The notes beneath the pieces were generated by a model that saw only the letters and a list, made by a program, of their open reading frames with translations, had not been told where the DNA came from and did no database searches. Shown piece by piece: positions 26,624 through 35,517 of a stretch of DNA of 52,655 nt (the first letter of the stretch is position 1; each line of letters opens with the position of its first letter). Both the position numbers and the translations under genes were made by a program. Where the stretch lies: NCBI RefSeq assembly GCF_025210435.1, contig NZ_JAOART010000050.1, forward strand, positions 1 to 52,655. The letters run 5' to 3'. This DNA is from Anaeromicrobium sp. (GTDB taxonomy: Bacteria > Bacillota > Clostridia > Peptostreptococcales > Thermotaleaceae).

Positions 26624-28063
26624 TTAAACTACCTTTTTAGTATTTATTTTTTTAGATATGCCCCAACATTCAACATTTTTTAAACCTTCAATATTATCCA
26701 CATGGAAGACAGGATCTTTTCCTTCTTTCTTTTGCTTTATATAGTCTTCTAATGCTGCAAAGGCAATCTTTCCTAACATGGCAATTGCGATTAAGTTTAT
26801 AACTGCCATTACACCCATAAATAAATCTGCCATATTCCAAACAATTGCCACGGCCGATTGGGTGCCCCAAAATACCATACCTGCTACTGATATTCTAAAA
26901 ATTAACAACCATGTTTTATTTCCATTTAAAAATTCAATATTTGATTCTCCATAGTAGTAGTTTCCAATTATTGAGCTAAATGCGAAAAGTAAAATACAGG
27001 CTGCTATAAAAGTACTACCCCAAGCTCCTACTTGAGAACTTAAAGCAGTTTGTGTAAGCTGTATTCCTGTTAATCCTTCAGTGGCATATTCTCCTGAAAT
27101 TAAAACTACCATTGCCGTTGCAGTACAAATAATAATAGTGTCTACAAACACTCCAAACATTTGAATAAGACCTTGTTTTACAGGGTGACTTACTGTAGAT
27201 GTTGCTCCTGCATTTGGTGCACTACCCATACCAGCTTCATTAGAGAAAAGCCCTCTCTTAATACCTTGCATCATAGCTGCTCCAATTCCTCCACCAACAG
27301 CTTGTTTAAATCCAAAGGCACTAGTTATTATTAGCTTTAATGTTTCTGGAACTATGCTAATATTCTTAGCTAGTACGAATAATGCTACTAATACATAGGC
27401 TGTAGCCATTACTGGAACAATCATTTCTGCAACCTTTGCAATCCTCTTAATTCCACCAAAAATTACTAAACATGTAAGTACTGTCAGACCTACTCCCACA
27501 TATAATTTGTCAATTCCGAAGGCTGTTTCAAATGCAGCCGAAATTGTATTTGCTTGAACAGAGTTAAATACTAATCCAAAAACTATAGTAATTATAATTG
27601 AGAAAGTAAGACCCATCCATTTTTGACCTAATGCCTTCTCCATATAATAAGCAGGTCCACCGCGATATCCATTTACGTCCTTTACTTTGTAAATTTGTGC
27701 TAAAGTATTTTCAACAAAACTGGTTGCAGCTCCAATTAAAGCAATTACCCACATCCAAAAAACTGCCCCTGGACCACCAACAGCCACTGCCATTGCCACT
27801 CCAGCTAAGTTACCTGTTCCAACATGGGATGCAACACTAATACAAAAAGCTTGAAAAGCAGATACACCCTTTTCTCCATCTTCATTTTCAACACTACTTC
27901 TTCCTTGACCTAGGACCTTAATAGTTTCACCTAGAAGTTTAACCTGAACAAATTTTGTTCTAAATGTGAAATAAACTCCAAGTACAAGTAGCATTCCTAT
28001 AAGTACATAAGACCACAATACGGTATTCCCCATAGAAATCAGCGAATTTAAAATTTCTGTCAT
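26624..28063 (-). CDS. AGCS family sodium:amino acid (alanine/glutamine) symporter
   Basis: A 479-residue membrane transporter of the alanine/glycine:cation symporter family, with about 11 helices and the family motifs GTGNLAGVAMAVAVGGPGAVFWMW, NGYRGGPAYYMEKALG and RGLFSNEAGMGSAPNAGA. It imports a small neutral amino acid with Na+. Glutamine is a likely substrate because the glutaminase gene lies just upstream in the same direction, as in the B. subtilis glsA-glnT pair. ATG 28063 follows AAAGGAGAG. Confidence 0.85.
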   Translation of the reverse strand: MTEILNSLISMGNTVLWSYVLIGMLLVLGVYFTFRTKFVQVKLLGETIKVLGQGRSSVENEDGEKGVSAFQAFCISVASHVGTGNLAGVAMAVAVGGPGAVFWMWVIALIGAATSFVENTLAQIYKVKDVNGYRGGPAYYMEKALGQKWMGLTFSIIITIVFGLVFNSVQANTISAAFETAFGIDKLYVGVGLTVLTCLVIFGGIKRIAKVAEMIVPVMATAYVLVALFVLAKNISIVPETLKLIITSAFGFKQAVGGGIGAAMMQGIKRGLFSNEAGMGSAPNAGATSTVSHPVKQGLIQMFGVFVDTIIICTATAMVVLISGEYATEGLTGIQLTQTALSSQVGAWGSTFIAACILLFAFSSIIGNYYYGESNIEFLNGNKTWLLIFRISVAGMVFWGTQSAVAIVWNMADLFMGVMAVINLIAIAMLGKIAFAALEDYIKQKKEGKDPVFHVDNIEGLKNVECWGISKKINTKKVV

Positions 28064-28103
28064 AAAAGCACTCTCCTTTATATTTTTTATCTTTTTAATC
28101 AAT

Positions 28104-28168
28104 CATAGATTTATTAACCCAAAGCTTTCCCAATACAGTAACTTGCCTAAAAAGGAAAAAATTTTTAA
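28104..28168. repeat. Short dispersed repeat, copy 1 of 2
   Basis: ATAGATT-N-TAAC, AAGCTTTC, ATACAGTA and TTGCCTA occur in the same order here and at 28218-28283, about 114 bases apart. A partial third copy (ATAGATTCCGTAACACTAAG) lies near 19882. Confidence 0.6.
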
Positions 28169-28217
28169 TGGTTTCCTGAAGTATGCTCACCTAAAGCCAA
28201 TTTTTAATTAATAAAAC

Positions 28218-28283
28218 TATAGATTTCGTAACACTAAGCTTTCTCTATACAGTAGCTTGCCTATAAGGGAAAATATATTGGAA
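28218..28283. repeat. Short dispersed repeat, copy 2 of 2
   Basis: This is the better-preserved copy of the 65-base unit. It runs almost directly into the 159-bp repeat, suggesting that both are parts of one composite intergenic element. Confidence 0.6.
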
Positions 28284-28297
28284 ATTTTTGAAATTGA

Positions 28298-28456
28298 GGA
28301 ACGTCACAACATCCTATGCTACTTAAACATGACACATGAACCTATATACGAAGATTCACACTGTCGCTTGTGACAAGGACTTCAATGTAAAAGATTTTCA
28401 ATATATTTTCCTGAAATAGGCCCGCATAAAGCAAGTTTATACACCAGAAATCTATA
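28298..28456. repeat. Dispersed 159-bp repeat, copy 2
   Basis: This is about 94% identical by hand alignment to 16-174 over 159 bases. It lies between the glutaminase and AGCS genes, with no start codon and ribosome site on either strand. The substitutions are clustered, with long exact blocks between them. Confidence 0.8.
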
Positions 28457-28476
28457 TAATACAATTTCATAAAAAA

Positions 28477-29397
28477 CTAATTAAATATACTTAACTCTAA
28501 TTCTTTAGATAATTCCTCTAATACTTTTGTTCCTGCCACAGTATTTCCCCTTTCATCTAGTGCAGGGCCCACTACGGCAATTCCCATTTTTTTAGGAACA
28601 ACGGCCATAATGCATCCACCTACACCACTCTTTGATGGTATACCAATATTTACTGCATATTCTCCAGAAGCATTATAAAGACCACAAGTCATCATTATAG
28701 CTTGAACAATTTGATTCACATCCTCAGGAATAAGCCTTTCATTTGACCAAGGTGCAACACCACCATTTCCTATTACAGCAGCCATTTTTGCCACATCTTT
28801 TACAGTAACCTCCATAGAGCATAATTTAAAATATGCATCTAATATATCTTCCACATCCCTTTCTATTACTTCTGCACCCTTTAGGTAATAGGCTATGGCC
28901 CTATTAGTATTTCCAGTTAACTTTTCTGACTTATATACATCATAATTCACTTTGATATGGTCATTATGTGCCATCTTTTTCATCATTTCATGAACTCTAT
29001 GAAATTTCTCAATTCCGTTATCTCCTGCAACTAAAGATGTGGTAACGATTGCCCCTGAGTTAATAAAAGGATTTAATGGTGTATGACAATCCCTTGTTTC
29101 TAGCTTCACCATAGAATTAAAAGGATCTGCTGAAGGCTCTGAGCCTACTTTTGAGAATACCGTTTCCTTTCCCTTATCCATTAGGGCACAAATTAAAGTA
29201 ATTACCTTTGAAACACTTTGAATTGTAAATTTAGTTTCATAATCTCCTTCATAAAATTCATTACTTTGAAAGTCAACTATATGAATGCCTAATGCATCTC
29301 CATTTGCCTTTGCAAGTTCTGGTATGTAGGTTGCTACCTTACCTTCCTTGGTCCATATCCTATTATTTTCAATAATTGTTTTTAGTAATTTTTCCAT
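28477..29397 (-). CDS. glsA: Glutaminase A
   Basis: Glutaminase hydrolyses glutamine to glutamate and ammonia. The 306-residue serine-dependent enzyme shows the S61-x-x-K64 catalytic pair (TIQSVSK), NPFINSGAIVT, NRAIAYYL and SGVGGCIMAVVP. The start is ATG 29397 after AAGGAG; the longer frame starts upstream without a ribosome site. A sigma-54 promoter and palindromic repeats lie upstream and a sigma-54 regulator gene is next to it, so expression is probably controlled by that two-component system. The symporter gene follows after the repeats. Confidence 0.92.
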   Translation of the reverse strand: MEKLLKTIIENNRIWTKEGKVATYIPELAKANGDALGIHIVDFQSNEFYEGDYETKFTIQSVSKVITLICALMDKGKETVFSKVGSEPSADPFNSMVKLETRDCHTPLNPFINSGAIVTTSLVAGDNGIEKFHRVHEMMKKMAHNDHIKVNYDVYKSEKLTGNTNRAIAYYLKGAEVIERDVEDILDAYFKLCSMEVTVKDVAKMAAVIGNGGVAPWSNERLIPEDVNQIVQAIMMTCGLYNASGEYAVNIGIPSKSGVGGCIMAVVPKKMGIAVVGPALDERGNTVAGTKVLEELSKELELSIFN

Positions 29398-29463
29398 TTT
29401 ATTACTCCTTCTGTTTATTCTCTTATGTGAAATTTCCATATAATGCATAGATATCTAATATAT

Positions 29464-29481
29464 AAGCAACATTTATGCCAA
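29464..29481 (-). promoter_or_regulatory. Sigma-54 (-24/-12) promoter of glsA
   Basis: The minus strand reads TTGGCATAAATGTTGCTT, close to the consensus TTGGCAC-N5-TTGCW. It places the transcription start about 55 bases before the glsA ATG. Confidence 0.8.
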
Positions 29482-29560
29482 TCTATTTTTTTGAAAATAA
29501 GAATAAAAAAAGCCTATTCTTGCTTATTACAAATAATTTTTAAAATTAAAACAATGGATT

Positions 29561-29618
29561 TGTTCGATTCCGCACAAAAAAAATGTGCGAAATCAATCAC
29601 ACTGTTCGATTTCGCACA
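29561..29618. promoter_or_regulatory. Upstream activating palindromes for the glutaminase regulator
   Basis: Three copies of one element alternate in orientation: TGTTCGATTCCGCACA (29561-29576), TGTGCGAAATC (29584-29594) and TGTTCGATTTCGCACA (29603-29618). They lie about 80-137 bases upstream of the -24 element, the normal range for a sigma-54 enhancer. No T-run follows, so a plain terminator is less likely. Confidence 0.65.
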
Positions 29619-30992
29619 TTAATCAAAATATTTTTCCATTCTTCTTTTTAAAGCAAACCTAGAAATACCTAATAATTTTGAAGCATTTGTATGATTTCCC
29701 TTTGCCTCATCTAATGCCCTTTTAATATATATTCTTTCAATTTCTGATATTTTATCTTCTAATGAAAAGTTATCTTCTATAGTAAAATCATCAATTCCAG
29801 CTGACCCTAATTTTGTTGAAGGATTATTTTGAAGTTCTATAGGAAGATTTTCCACATCTAAGACTTCTCCATCGTTTAATATTACAATTCTTTCTACTAT
29901 GTTTTTTAATTCTCTCACATTTCCAGGCCAGTAATATTTCATGAGCTGATTTTCCGCCTTTTTTGAAAAGCCTGCAAAAGATTTACCAAATTTATTAGAA
30001 TAAATATGTAGAAAATATTTTGCAATTTTTAGTATGTCTTCTTCTCTCTCCCTTAATGGAGGTATAAAAATAGGCACCACATTTAATCTATAGTATAAAT
30101 CCTGTCTAAATTCTTTTTTTCTGATTGCTTCTTCAAGGTCTTTGTTTGTGGCAGCAATAATTCGAATATCCACCTCTATGTATTCTAATCCACCTATTCT
30201 TTTAAACTTTCTGGTTTCCAAAAATCTTAGTAATTTTGTCTGTATATCTAATGGAATTTCTCCTAATTCATCTAAAAATAGGGTTCCTCCATGGGCAAGT
30301 TCAAGTAAACCTTTCTTTCTTGAATTTGCACCACTAAAGGAATTTTTCTCAAAGCCAAACAATTCACTTTCTAATAATTGACTTGGTATGGTAGCACAAT
30401 TAATGCTAAGCATTACAGAATCTTTCCTTATACTATTTTGATGAATAGATGAAGCTACTACTTCTTTACCTGTTCCAGTTTCTCCCCTTATTAATACTGT
30501 AACAGAATCATTTTTTGATAATATATTAATCTTTTTAATAGTATCTTCCATAACCTTAGATTCTCCAATTAATTCATGGTTCGTTTTGGATTCACGCTTT
30601 TCATAAATCTCAAGCTTTCTCTTTATAGATTGATTTTTTAATGCTTTGGATATGGATACATTTACCTCATCTAAATCTAATGGTTTTTTTAGATAGTCCG
30701 TTGCTCCAACTTTTATAGCTTTTATTGCAGTTTTAATATCTCCATATGCAGTCATTATTATGATTTCAATGGCATCATCTATTTTCTTAATACTTTGGGC
30801 AATATCTAATCCGTTCTCACCTTTTAATTTCATATCTAAAAGGATTATATCTGGTCTAAAATAGTTAATCTTATCTATTGCTTCATTTCCATCCTTTGCA
30901 GTTTCCACTTCATAATTAAAATCCTTTAAGCCTTCCTTTAATGATAATCTAATCAGTTCTTCATCATCAATAATCAATACTTTCTTTTTCAT
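29619..30992 (-). CDS. NtrC-family sigma-54-dependent response regulator
   Basis: A 457-residue activator: receiver domain with phosphoacceptor D53, AAA+ domain with Walker A GETGTGKE and FLDELGEIP, and a C-terminal Fis-type HTH (GNHTNASKLLGISRFALKRRMEKYF). The loop that contacts sigma-54, normally GAFTGA, reads NSFSGA here (ESELFGFEKNSFSGA). It overlaps the kinase gene by 26 bases, so the two form one operon. The sigma-54 promoter at glsA is the obvious target. The regulated signal is probably glutamine or a related amino acid (inferred from neighbours). Confidence 0.9.
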   Translation of the reverse strand: MKKKVLIIDDEELIRLSLKEGLKDFNYEVETAKDGNEAIDKINYFRPDIILLDMKLKGENGLDIAQSIKKIDDAIEIIIMTAYGDIKTAIKAIKVGATDYLKKPLDLDEVNVSISKALKNQSIKRKLEIYEKRESKTNHELIGESKVMEDTIKKINILSKNDSVTVLIRGETGTGKEVVASSIHQNSIRKDSVMLSINCATIPSQLLESELFGFEKNSFSGANSRKKGLLELAHGGTLFLDELGEIPLDIQTKLLRFLETRKFKRIGGLEYIEVDIRIIAATNKDLEEAIRKKEFRQDLYYRLNVVPIFIPPLREREEDILKIAKYFLHIYSNKFGKSFAGFSKKAENQLMKYYWPGNVRELKNIVERIVILNDGEVLDVENLPIELQNNPSTKLGSAGIDDFTIEDNFSLEDKISEIERIYIKRALDEAKGNHTNASKLLGISRFALKRRMEKYFD

Positions 30993-32721
30993 AATTGTCT
31001 CCCTTATAGATTGGTATATATAATTTTATTTTTGTTCCCACATGTATCTTACTTTCAACTTCAATTTCCCCATTATTTGCAATTATTAATTTATGAACAA
31101 CGGAAAGCCCTAGGCCCGTACCACTTTCATAGGTAGTATAAAATGGGTCAAATATTTTAGTGATATTTTCCTTTTCAATGCCACATCCATTATCTTCAAA
31201 ACCTATAAGAATATATTCTTTTTTTATCCTCTCACTTTTCCCCATTGTAATTTTTAGTGTTCCTCCTTTATTCATGGATTTTACAGCATTTCCTATAATA
31301 TTTAAGAAGATTTGAGCCAATTGACCCTTGTCAAAATATGCTAATATAGGTTCACTTTTCTCTTCTTTTAAGACAGCAATCTTTTTTTCACATATTATTT
31401 TATTTGAGAATTGTAATGCATGATCTAAAACATTATGGACCTTTACAACTTGAAATCTAGGCAAGTGGGGTCTTGCAAAATCTAACAAATCTGTTATTAA
31501 TCCATTTAATCTATCAATTTCATTAATATTTGCATCAAATAATTTTTTATCCGTATCATTTAAATATTCATATAATCTATTTTTCAAGACTTGAGAACTC
31601 ATTTTCATTCCAGAAAGAGGATTTCTTATTTCATGGGCTAACCCAGCAGTTAATTGACCTAGAGAAGCCAATCGATTAATTCTATCTATTTTATCCTCTA
31701 TTCTCTTTCTACTACTTATATCATTAAAACTACATATGACACCTATTTTTTCTCCCTTAATATTTTTCATCAATGAAGTTGTAATATCTAAATAAATGTC
31801 TTTTCCTTCTTCTTTACTTTGAAAATTTTCTACCCTATTAATAGTTTCTTCCCTTTGTAAAGTACTCATTATTTGCCTAAGAATGACCCTTATGATTCCT
31901 ATATTAGGTTCACATGATTCTATCTCCCTTTCAATCATATGAACAGCTGCTTCATTGTATTTCATCACTTTCCCATCTATATTAGTGGTAATAATCCCAG
32001 TTGAAATACTCCTTAATATATCTTCATTAAAGTTTTTCATTTGTATAAACTTATTTGTTCTATTGGCAATTTCATTTTTCATATCATTAAAGGCATAACC
32101 TAGAAGTCCTAGTTCATCTTCCCTTTTAATGTCTATTTCATTTTTGAAATCACCTGAAATAATGTCCCTATAGCCATTCAAAAGTATTCCTATAGGTTTT
32201 GATATATTATCTGTAATTAAAATAATGGCTTCTAAAGAAAATAAGACAAAAAGAATAATTAATACAAGCATATTTCCATTGGTACTCAAAGTGTTATAGG
32301 ATGTTTCTTTTTTGTCAATCAAATGACCTATTTTCCAATTCCATTGATGATACACCCTATAATTTAAAATATATCTATTAGATATTCTCTTATCTTTCCA
32401 AATACCATTTAAAATTTTATCTTCATTAATACTTTCATTTCCAATGCTATTATATATGAATTTACCATTTTCAATAATGAACATATTATTTTTGTTTAAT
32501 GACTTTATGTAATTTATCATAAACTCTTTACTATAATGGTTTTTTTCAACACTATTTAACAATACTATTAAATCATTTAATTCATTATTTACTTCTGCCA
32601 CTTCATAATTATTTATAAGTTTGTAATTATTCCAATAGGACAAGAGGCTCAATGCTATAATTGGCATAATCATTAGAAACAAAAGGGGTCCTATGATTTT
32701 CTTTTTAATACTAATCTTCAT
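30967..32721 (-). CDS. Sensor histidine kinase of the NtrB/AtoS type
   Basis: A 584-residue kinase. Two membrane helices (10-29 and 150-170) enclose a short extracytoplasmic sensor. A HAMP linker (about 172-225) and a PAS domain (about 232-335) follow. The HisKA H-box is GLAHEIRNPL with H363, and the ATPase domain has N (NIIGNAVKSMNKGG), G1 (DNGCGIE) and G2 (GTGLGLSVV) boxes. It phosphorylates the response regulator encoded by the overlapping gene. The small extracellular domain (about 120 residues) suggests direct sensing of an external ligand. Confidence 0.9.
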   Translation of the reverse strand: MKISIKKKIIGPLLFLMIMPIIALSLLSYWNNYKLINNYEVAEVNNELNDLIVLLNSVEKNHYSKEFMINYIKSLNKNNMFIIENGKFIYNSIGNESINEDKILNGIWKDKRISNRYILNYRVYHQWNWKIGHLIDKKETSYNTLSTNGNMLVLIILFVLFSLEAIILITDNISKPIGILLNGYRDIISGDFKNEIDIKREDELGLLGYAFNDMKNEIANRTNKFIQMKNFNEDILRSISTGIITTNIDGKVMKYNEAAVHMIEREIESCEPNIGIIRVILRQIMSTLQREETINRVENFQSKEEGKDIYLDITTSLMKNIKGEKIGVICSFNDISSRKRIEDKIDRINRLASLGQLTAGLAHEIRNPLSGMKMSSQVLKNRLYEYLNDTDKKLFDANINEIDRLNGLITDLLDFARPHLPRFQVVKVHNVLDHALQFSNKIICEKKIAVLKEEKSEPILAYFDKGQLAQIFLNIIGNAVKSMNKGGTLKITMGKSERIKKEYILIGFEDNGCGIEKENITKIFDPFYTTYESGTGLGLSVVHKLIIANNGEIEVESKIHVGTKIKLYIPIYKGDNYEKESIDY

Positions 32722-32905
32722 ATATGTATCTCCATTTATTTAATCTTTGTCATAATTTTTTATAAATCTAATATTACTTAGATTTTACAACAATATATGG
32801 TATTTTCCAACAGTTTTACTTAAACGATAAATTTTATTAACTGAACAAATAGTTATGTGTCTTGTCCTTAAAATTATATTTTATATTTATAAATTACATA
32901 AAAAT

Positions 32906-32945
32906 AAATCCTCTATTTTAGTTTTAAAACTAAAATAGAGGATTT
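32906..32945 (-). terminator. Terminator of sstT
   Basis: A 20-bp perfect palindrome (AAATCCTCTATTTTAG...) at 32906-32945 lies directly after the sstT stop and before the kinase gene. Confidence 0.75.
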
Positions 32946-32955
32946 AACTAAATAT

Positions 32956-34203
32956 CTAAGCAACCTTACTTGCTTTCTTAATGCGGATTTCTTTTCCTTC
33001 TTTTCTCCACTCTGCAAATTCAGAAACAGCAGTGAAAAGTGCATCTGTTGAAGAATTAAGTGCAGTTTCACAAGAGTCCTGAATAACCCCTACAATGAAA
33101 CCTACACCAACAACCTGCATTGCCACATCATTTGGAATACCAAATAAACTACAAGCAAGAGGAATAAGTAGTAATGAACCACCAGCTACTCCTGACGCTC
33201 CACAAGCACTTACTGCTGAAAGAATACTTAGAATTAGAGCTGTACCCATATCTACTTGAATACCTAATGTATGAACTGCTGCAAGTGTTAATACAGAAAT
33301 TGTAATAGCTGCACCAGCCATGTTTATAGTTGCGCCCAGTGGAATTGACACTGAGTAAGTATCCTTGTCTAAACCTAATTCTTCACATAAGTTCATGTTT
33401 ACTGGAATATTTGCAGCTGAACTACGTGTGAAGAATGCTGTAATACCACTGTCCTTTAAACACTTAAATACAAGTGGGTATGGATTTTGACGGATCATAA
33501 CAAATGTAATAATTGGATTTACAACAAGTGCTACAAAAGCCATACAACCAACTAATAAAGCAAGTAACTTTCCATAATCTAGTAAAGCTCCTATACCACT
33601 TGTAGCGATTGTACCAGCTACTAGACCCATAATACCAAGTGGTGCAAAGTTTATTACCCATCTTACGATTTGAGCTAAAGCATCTGAGAAATTATTAATC
33701 ATTGTTTTTGTAGTTTCTGGTGCATTTTTTAATGCAAGACCAAGAAGTAATGCCCAAGCTAAAATACCAATGTAGTTAGCATTAAAAAGTGCTTTTACTG
33801 GGTTGTCAACCACATTCATCAATAATGTTTTTAGTACCTCAACAACTCCTCCTGGAGGCGTTATACTATCAATACCTGCTCCAAGTGTTAATGATACTGG
33901 GAACATGAAACTTGCCACAACAGCCACAAGACCTGCTAAAAATGTTCCTAAAAGATAAAGAACGATGATTGATTTCATATTAGTCTTTTGGCCAGCCTTA
34001 TGTTGAGAGATGGCAGACATTACTAAGAAGAATACTAATATAGGTGCAACTGCCTTTAACCCTCCTACGAATAATGAACCAAAAATAGCGATTGGTTTTG
34101 CTGCACCTGGAGCTATAGTAGCTAAAATAATACCGACGGTCAAACCAATAAGGATTCGCTTAACCAAACTTATTTGATTCCATTGCCTTAATAAATTTGT
34201 CAT
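32956..34203 (-). CDS. sstT: Serine/threonine:sodium symporter SstT
   Basis: A 415-residue transporter of the DAACS (dicarboxylate/amino acid:cation symporter) family. Family motifs include the hairpin-type segment [37 protein letters not shown] and [21 protein letters not shown]. These fit SstT (serine/threonine) better than GltP. ATG 34203 follows GGGGGGAAG. It ends at a strong terminator and is separate from the kinase operon. Location next to glutaminase and AGCS suggests a general amino-acid uptake region. Confidence 0.88.
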   Translation of the reverse strand: MTNLLRQWNQISLVKRILIGLTVGIILATIAPGAAKPIAIFGSLFVGGLKAVAPILVFFLVMSAISQHKAGQKTNMKSIIVLYLLGTFLAGLVAVVASFMFPVSLTLGAGIDSITPPGGVVEVLKTLLMNVVDNPVKALFNANYIGILAWALLLGLALKNAPETTKTMINNFSDALAQIVRWVINFAPLGIMGLVAGTIATSGIGALLDYGKLLALLVGCMAFVALVVNPIITFVMIRQNPYPLVFKCLKDSGITAFFTRSSAANIPVNMNLCEELGLDKDTYSVSIPLGATINMAGAAITISVLTLAAVHTLGIQVDMGTALILSILSAVSACGASGVAGGSLLLIPLACSLFGIPNDVAMQVVGVGFIVGVIQDSCETALNSSTDALFTAVSEFAEWRKEGKEIRIKKASKVA

Positions 34204-34486
34204 TTTCTTCCCCCCATGACTTTTTTTAAAATAAAATTGTATGCAGTCCAAATCCAAAAGTATTTTCCTTGAAAAAAATTCATATTATGCCTTCAATTTA
34301 GCCAATACAAACACTTTTAAAAATTCAGACAACACTGAAAGTTTACCATAACTTTCGTATAATTACAAGGACTCCTGGTTGATTTATAAATACATTTTAA
34401 AAAATTGTCTATTAATAAGTTTTCTTAAAATATAACAAGAGGTAGCTATAAACCACCCCTTGCCATGTTTAGTATGTATACACTTG

Positions 34487-35410
34487 TTATTCCTTTATTT
34501 TTTCAATAATCTCAGATAAAACTTCATCCACCTTATCATGATCAATTTGGCATGTTCCTGCATTTTTATGGCCGCCGCCACCATAGCTTAACATTATATC
34601 ACCAATATTTACCTTTGAAGATCTATTGAAAATAGACTTTCCTACTGTAAGTACTGTATTTTGTTTTTTGAATCCCCATATAACCTGAATAGATATATTT
34701 GTATCAGGGAAAAGAGCATATTTTATAAATCTATTTCCTGGGTAAATAGTTTCTTCATCCTTAAGATTTATAACAAGTACATTATCATGGACTTGTGCAT
34801 TTCTTTTGATTTGCTCTTTAAATTGACCGTCATACTGATTATATAACTCAACTCTTTCTTTCACATCTGGTAATTCTAATATCTTATCAATATCATGATC
34901 CTTACAATAATCAATTAAATCCATCATAAGATTATAATTAGATATTCTAAAATCTCTAAATCTTCCTAAACCCGTTCTCGCATCCATCATAAAGCTTAAT
35001 AATTCCCAACCCTTAGGATCTAATACATCTTCCATGTTAAATTGGGCAGAATCTGCTTTATCCACTGCAACAATCATATCTTCTGAAATATTTGGAAATC
35101 TTTCTTTTCCTCCGTAATATTCATATAAAACCCTTGCTGCTGACGGAGCATTAGGATCAATAATATGATTTTCTTTTTTTCCCTTTACCCTAATAGTTTC
35201 ACTCAAATGATGGTCAAAGGCTAAATGAACACCTTCTACATATGGTAAATTGGTAGTTATATCTCCACTATTTACTTCTATTAAACCATCTTGCATATCT
35301 TTAGGATGAACAAATTTAATATTATCAATTAAGTCAAGTTCTTTTAACAAAACTGCACAAACCAACCCATCAAAATCACTTCGTGTAATTAAACGAAATT
35401 TTTTAGACAT
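34487..35410 (-). CDS. DHH family phosphoesterase (exopolyphosphatase-like)
   Basis: A 307-residue protein. DHH domain motifs are RSDFDGLVCAVLL near residue 10, FDHHLSE near 85 and DSAQFN. A DHHA1-type C-terminus ends with SYGGGGHKNAGTCQ. These supply a two-metal centre as in pApA/c-di-AMP, RecJ-like and exopolyphosphatase enzymes. Substrate not resolved: it lacks the membrane and PAS parts of GdpP and is closest in layout to a stand-alone NrnA-like protein. Single gene with a start after AGGAGGAC. Confidence 0.78.
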   Translation of the reverse strand: MSKKFRLITRSDFDGLVCAVLLKELDLIDNIKFVHPKDMQDGLIEVNSGDITTNLPYVEGVHLAFDHHLSETIRVKGKKENHIIDPNAPSAARVLYEYYGGKERFPNISEDMIVAVDKADSAQFNMEDVLDPKGWELLSFMMDARTGLGRFRDFRISNYNLMMDLIDYCKDHDIDKILELPDVKERVELYNQYDGQFKEQIKRNAQVHDNVLVINLKDEETIYPGNRFIKYALFPDTNISIQVIWGFKKQNTVLTVGKSIFNRSSKVNIGDIMLSYGGGGHKNAGTCQIDHDKVDEVLSEIIEKIKE

Positions 35411-35517
35411 AGTCCTCCTCCTTATACGTTAATATGTAAATTATATCAATATACCAAGAATCTTGCAATTATTTATCTCTTTGTAGAAACTTGTTAAAAA
35501 ATATATATCTTTGGCAA

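Noticed and set aside
28186-28206. Sigma-54 promoter before the AGCS gene
   Set aside because: TTGGC and GC are at about the right spacing, but four consensus positions fail and it lies inside a repeat region.
29561-29618. Simple terminator after the response regulator gene
   Set aside because: The hairpins have no T-run on the minus strand, and three alternating copies at enhancer distance from a sigma-54 promoter fit regulation better.
33464-33661. Second gene within sstT (minus strand, other frame)
   Set aside because: It is a shadow of the sstT reading frame without a start signal.
34280-34300. Second sigma-54 promoter before sstT
   Set aside because: Only a GGCAT is found; the -12 TTGC element is not at the required distance.
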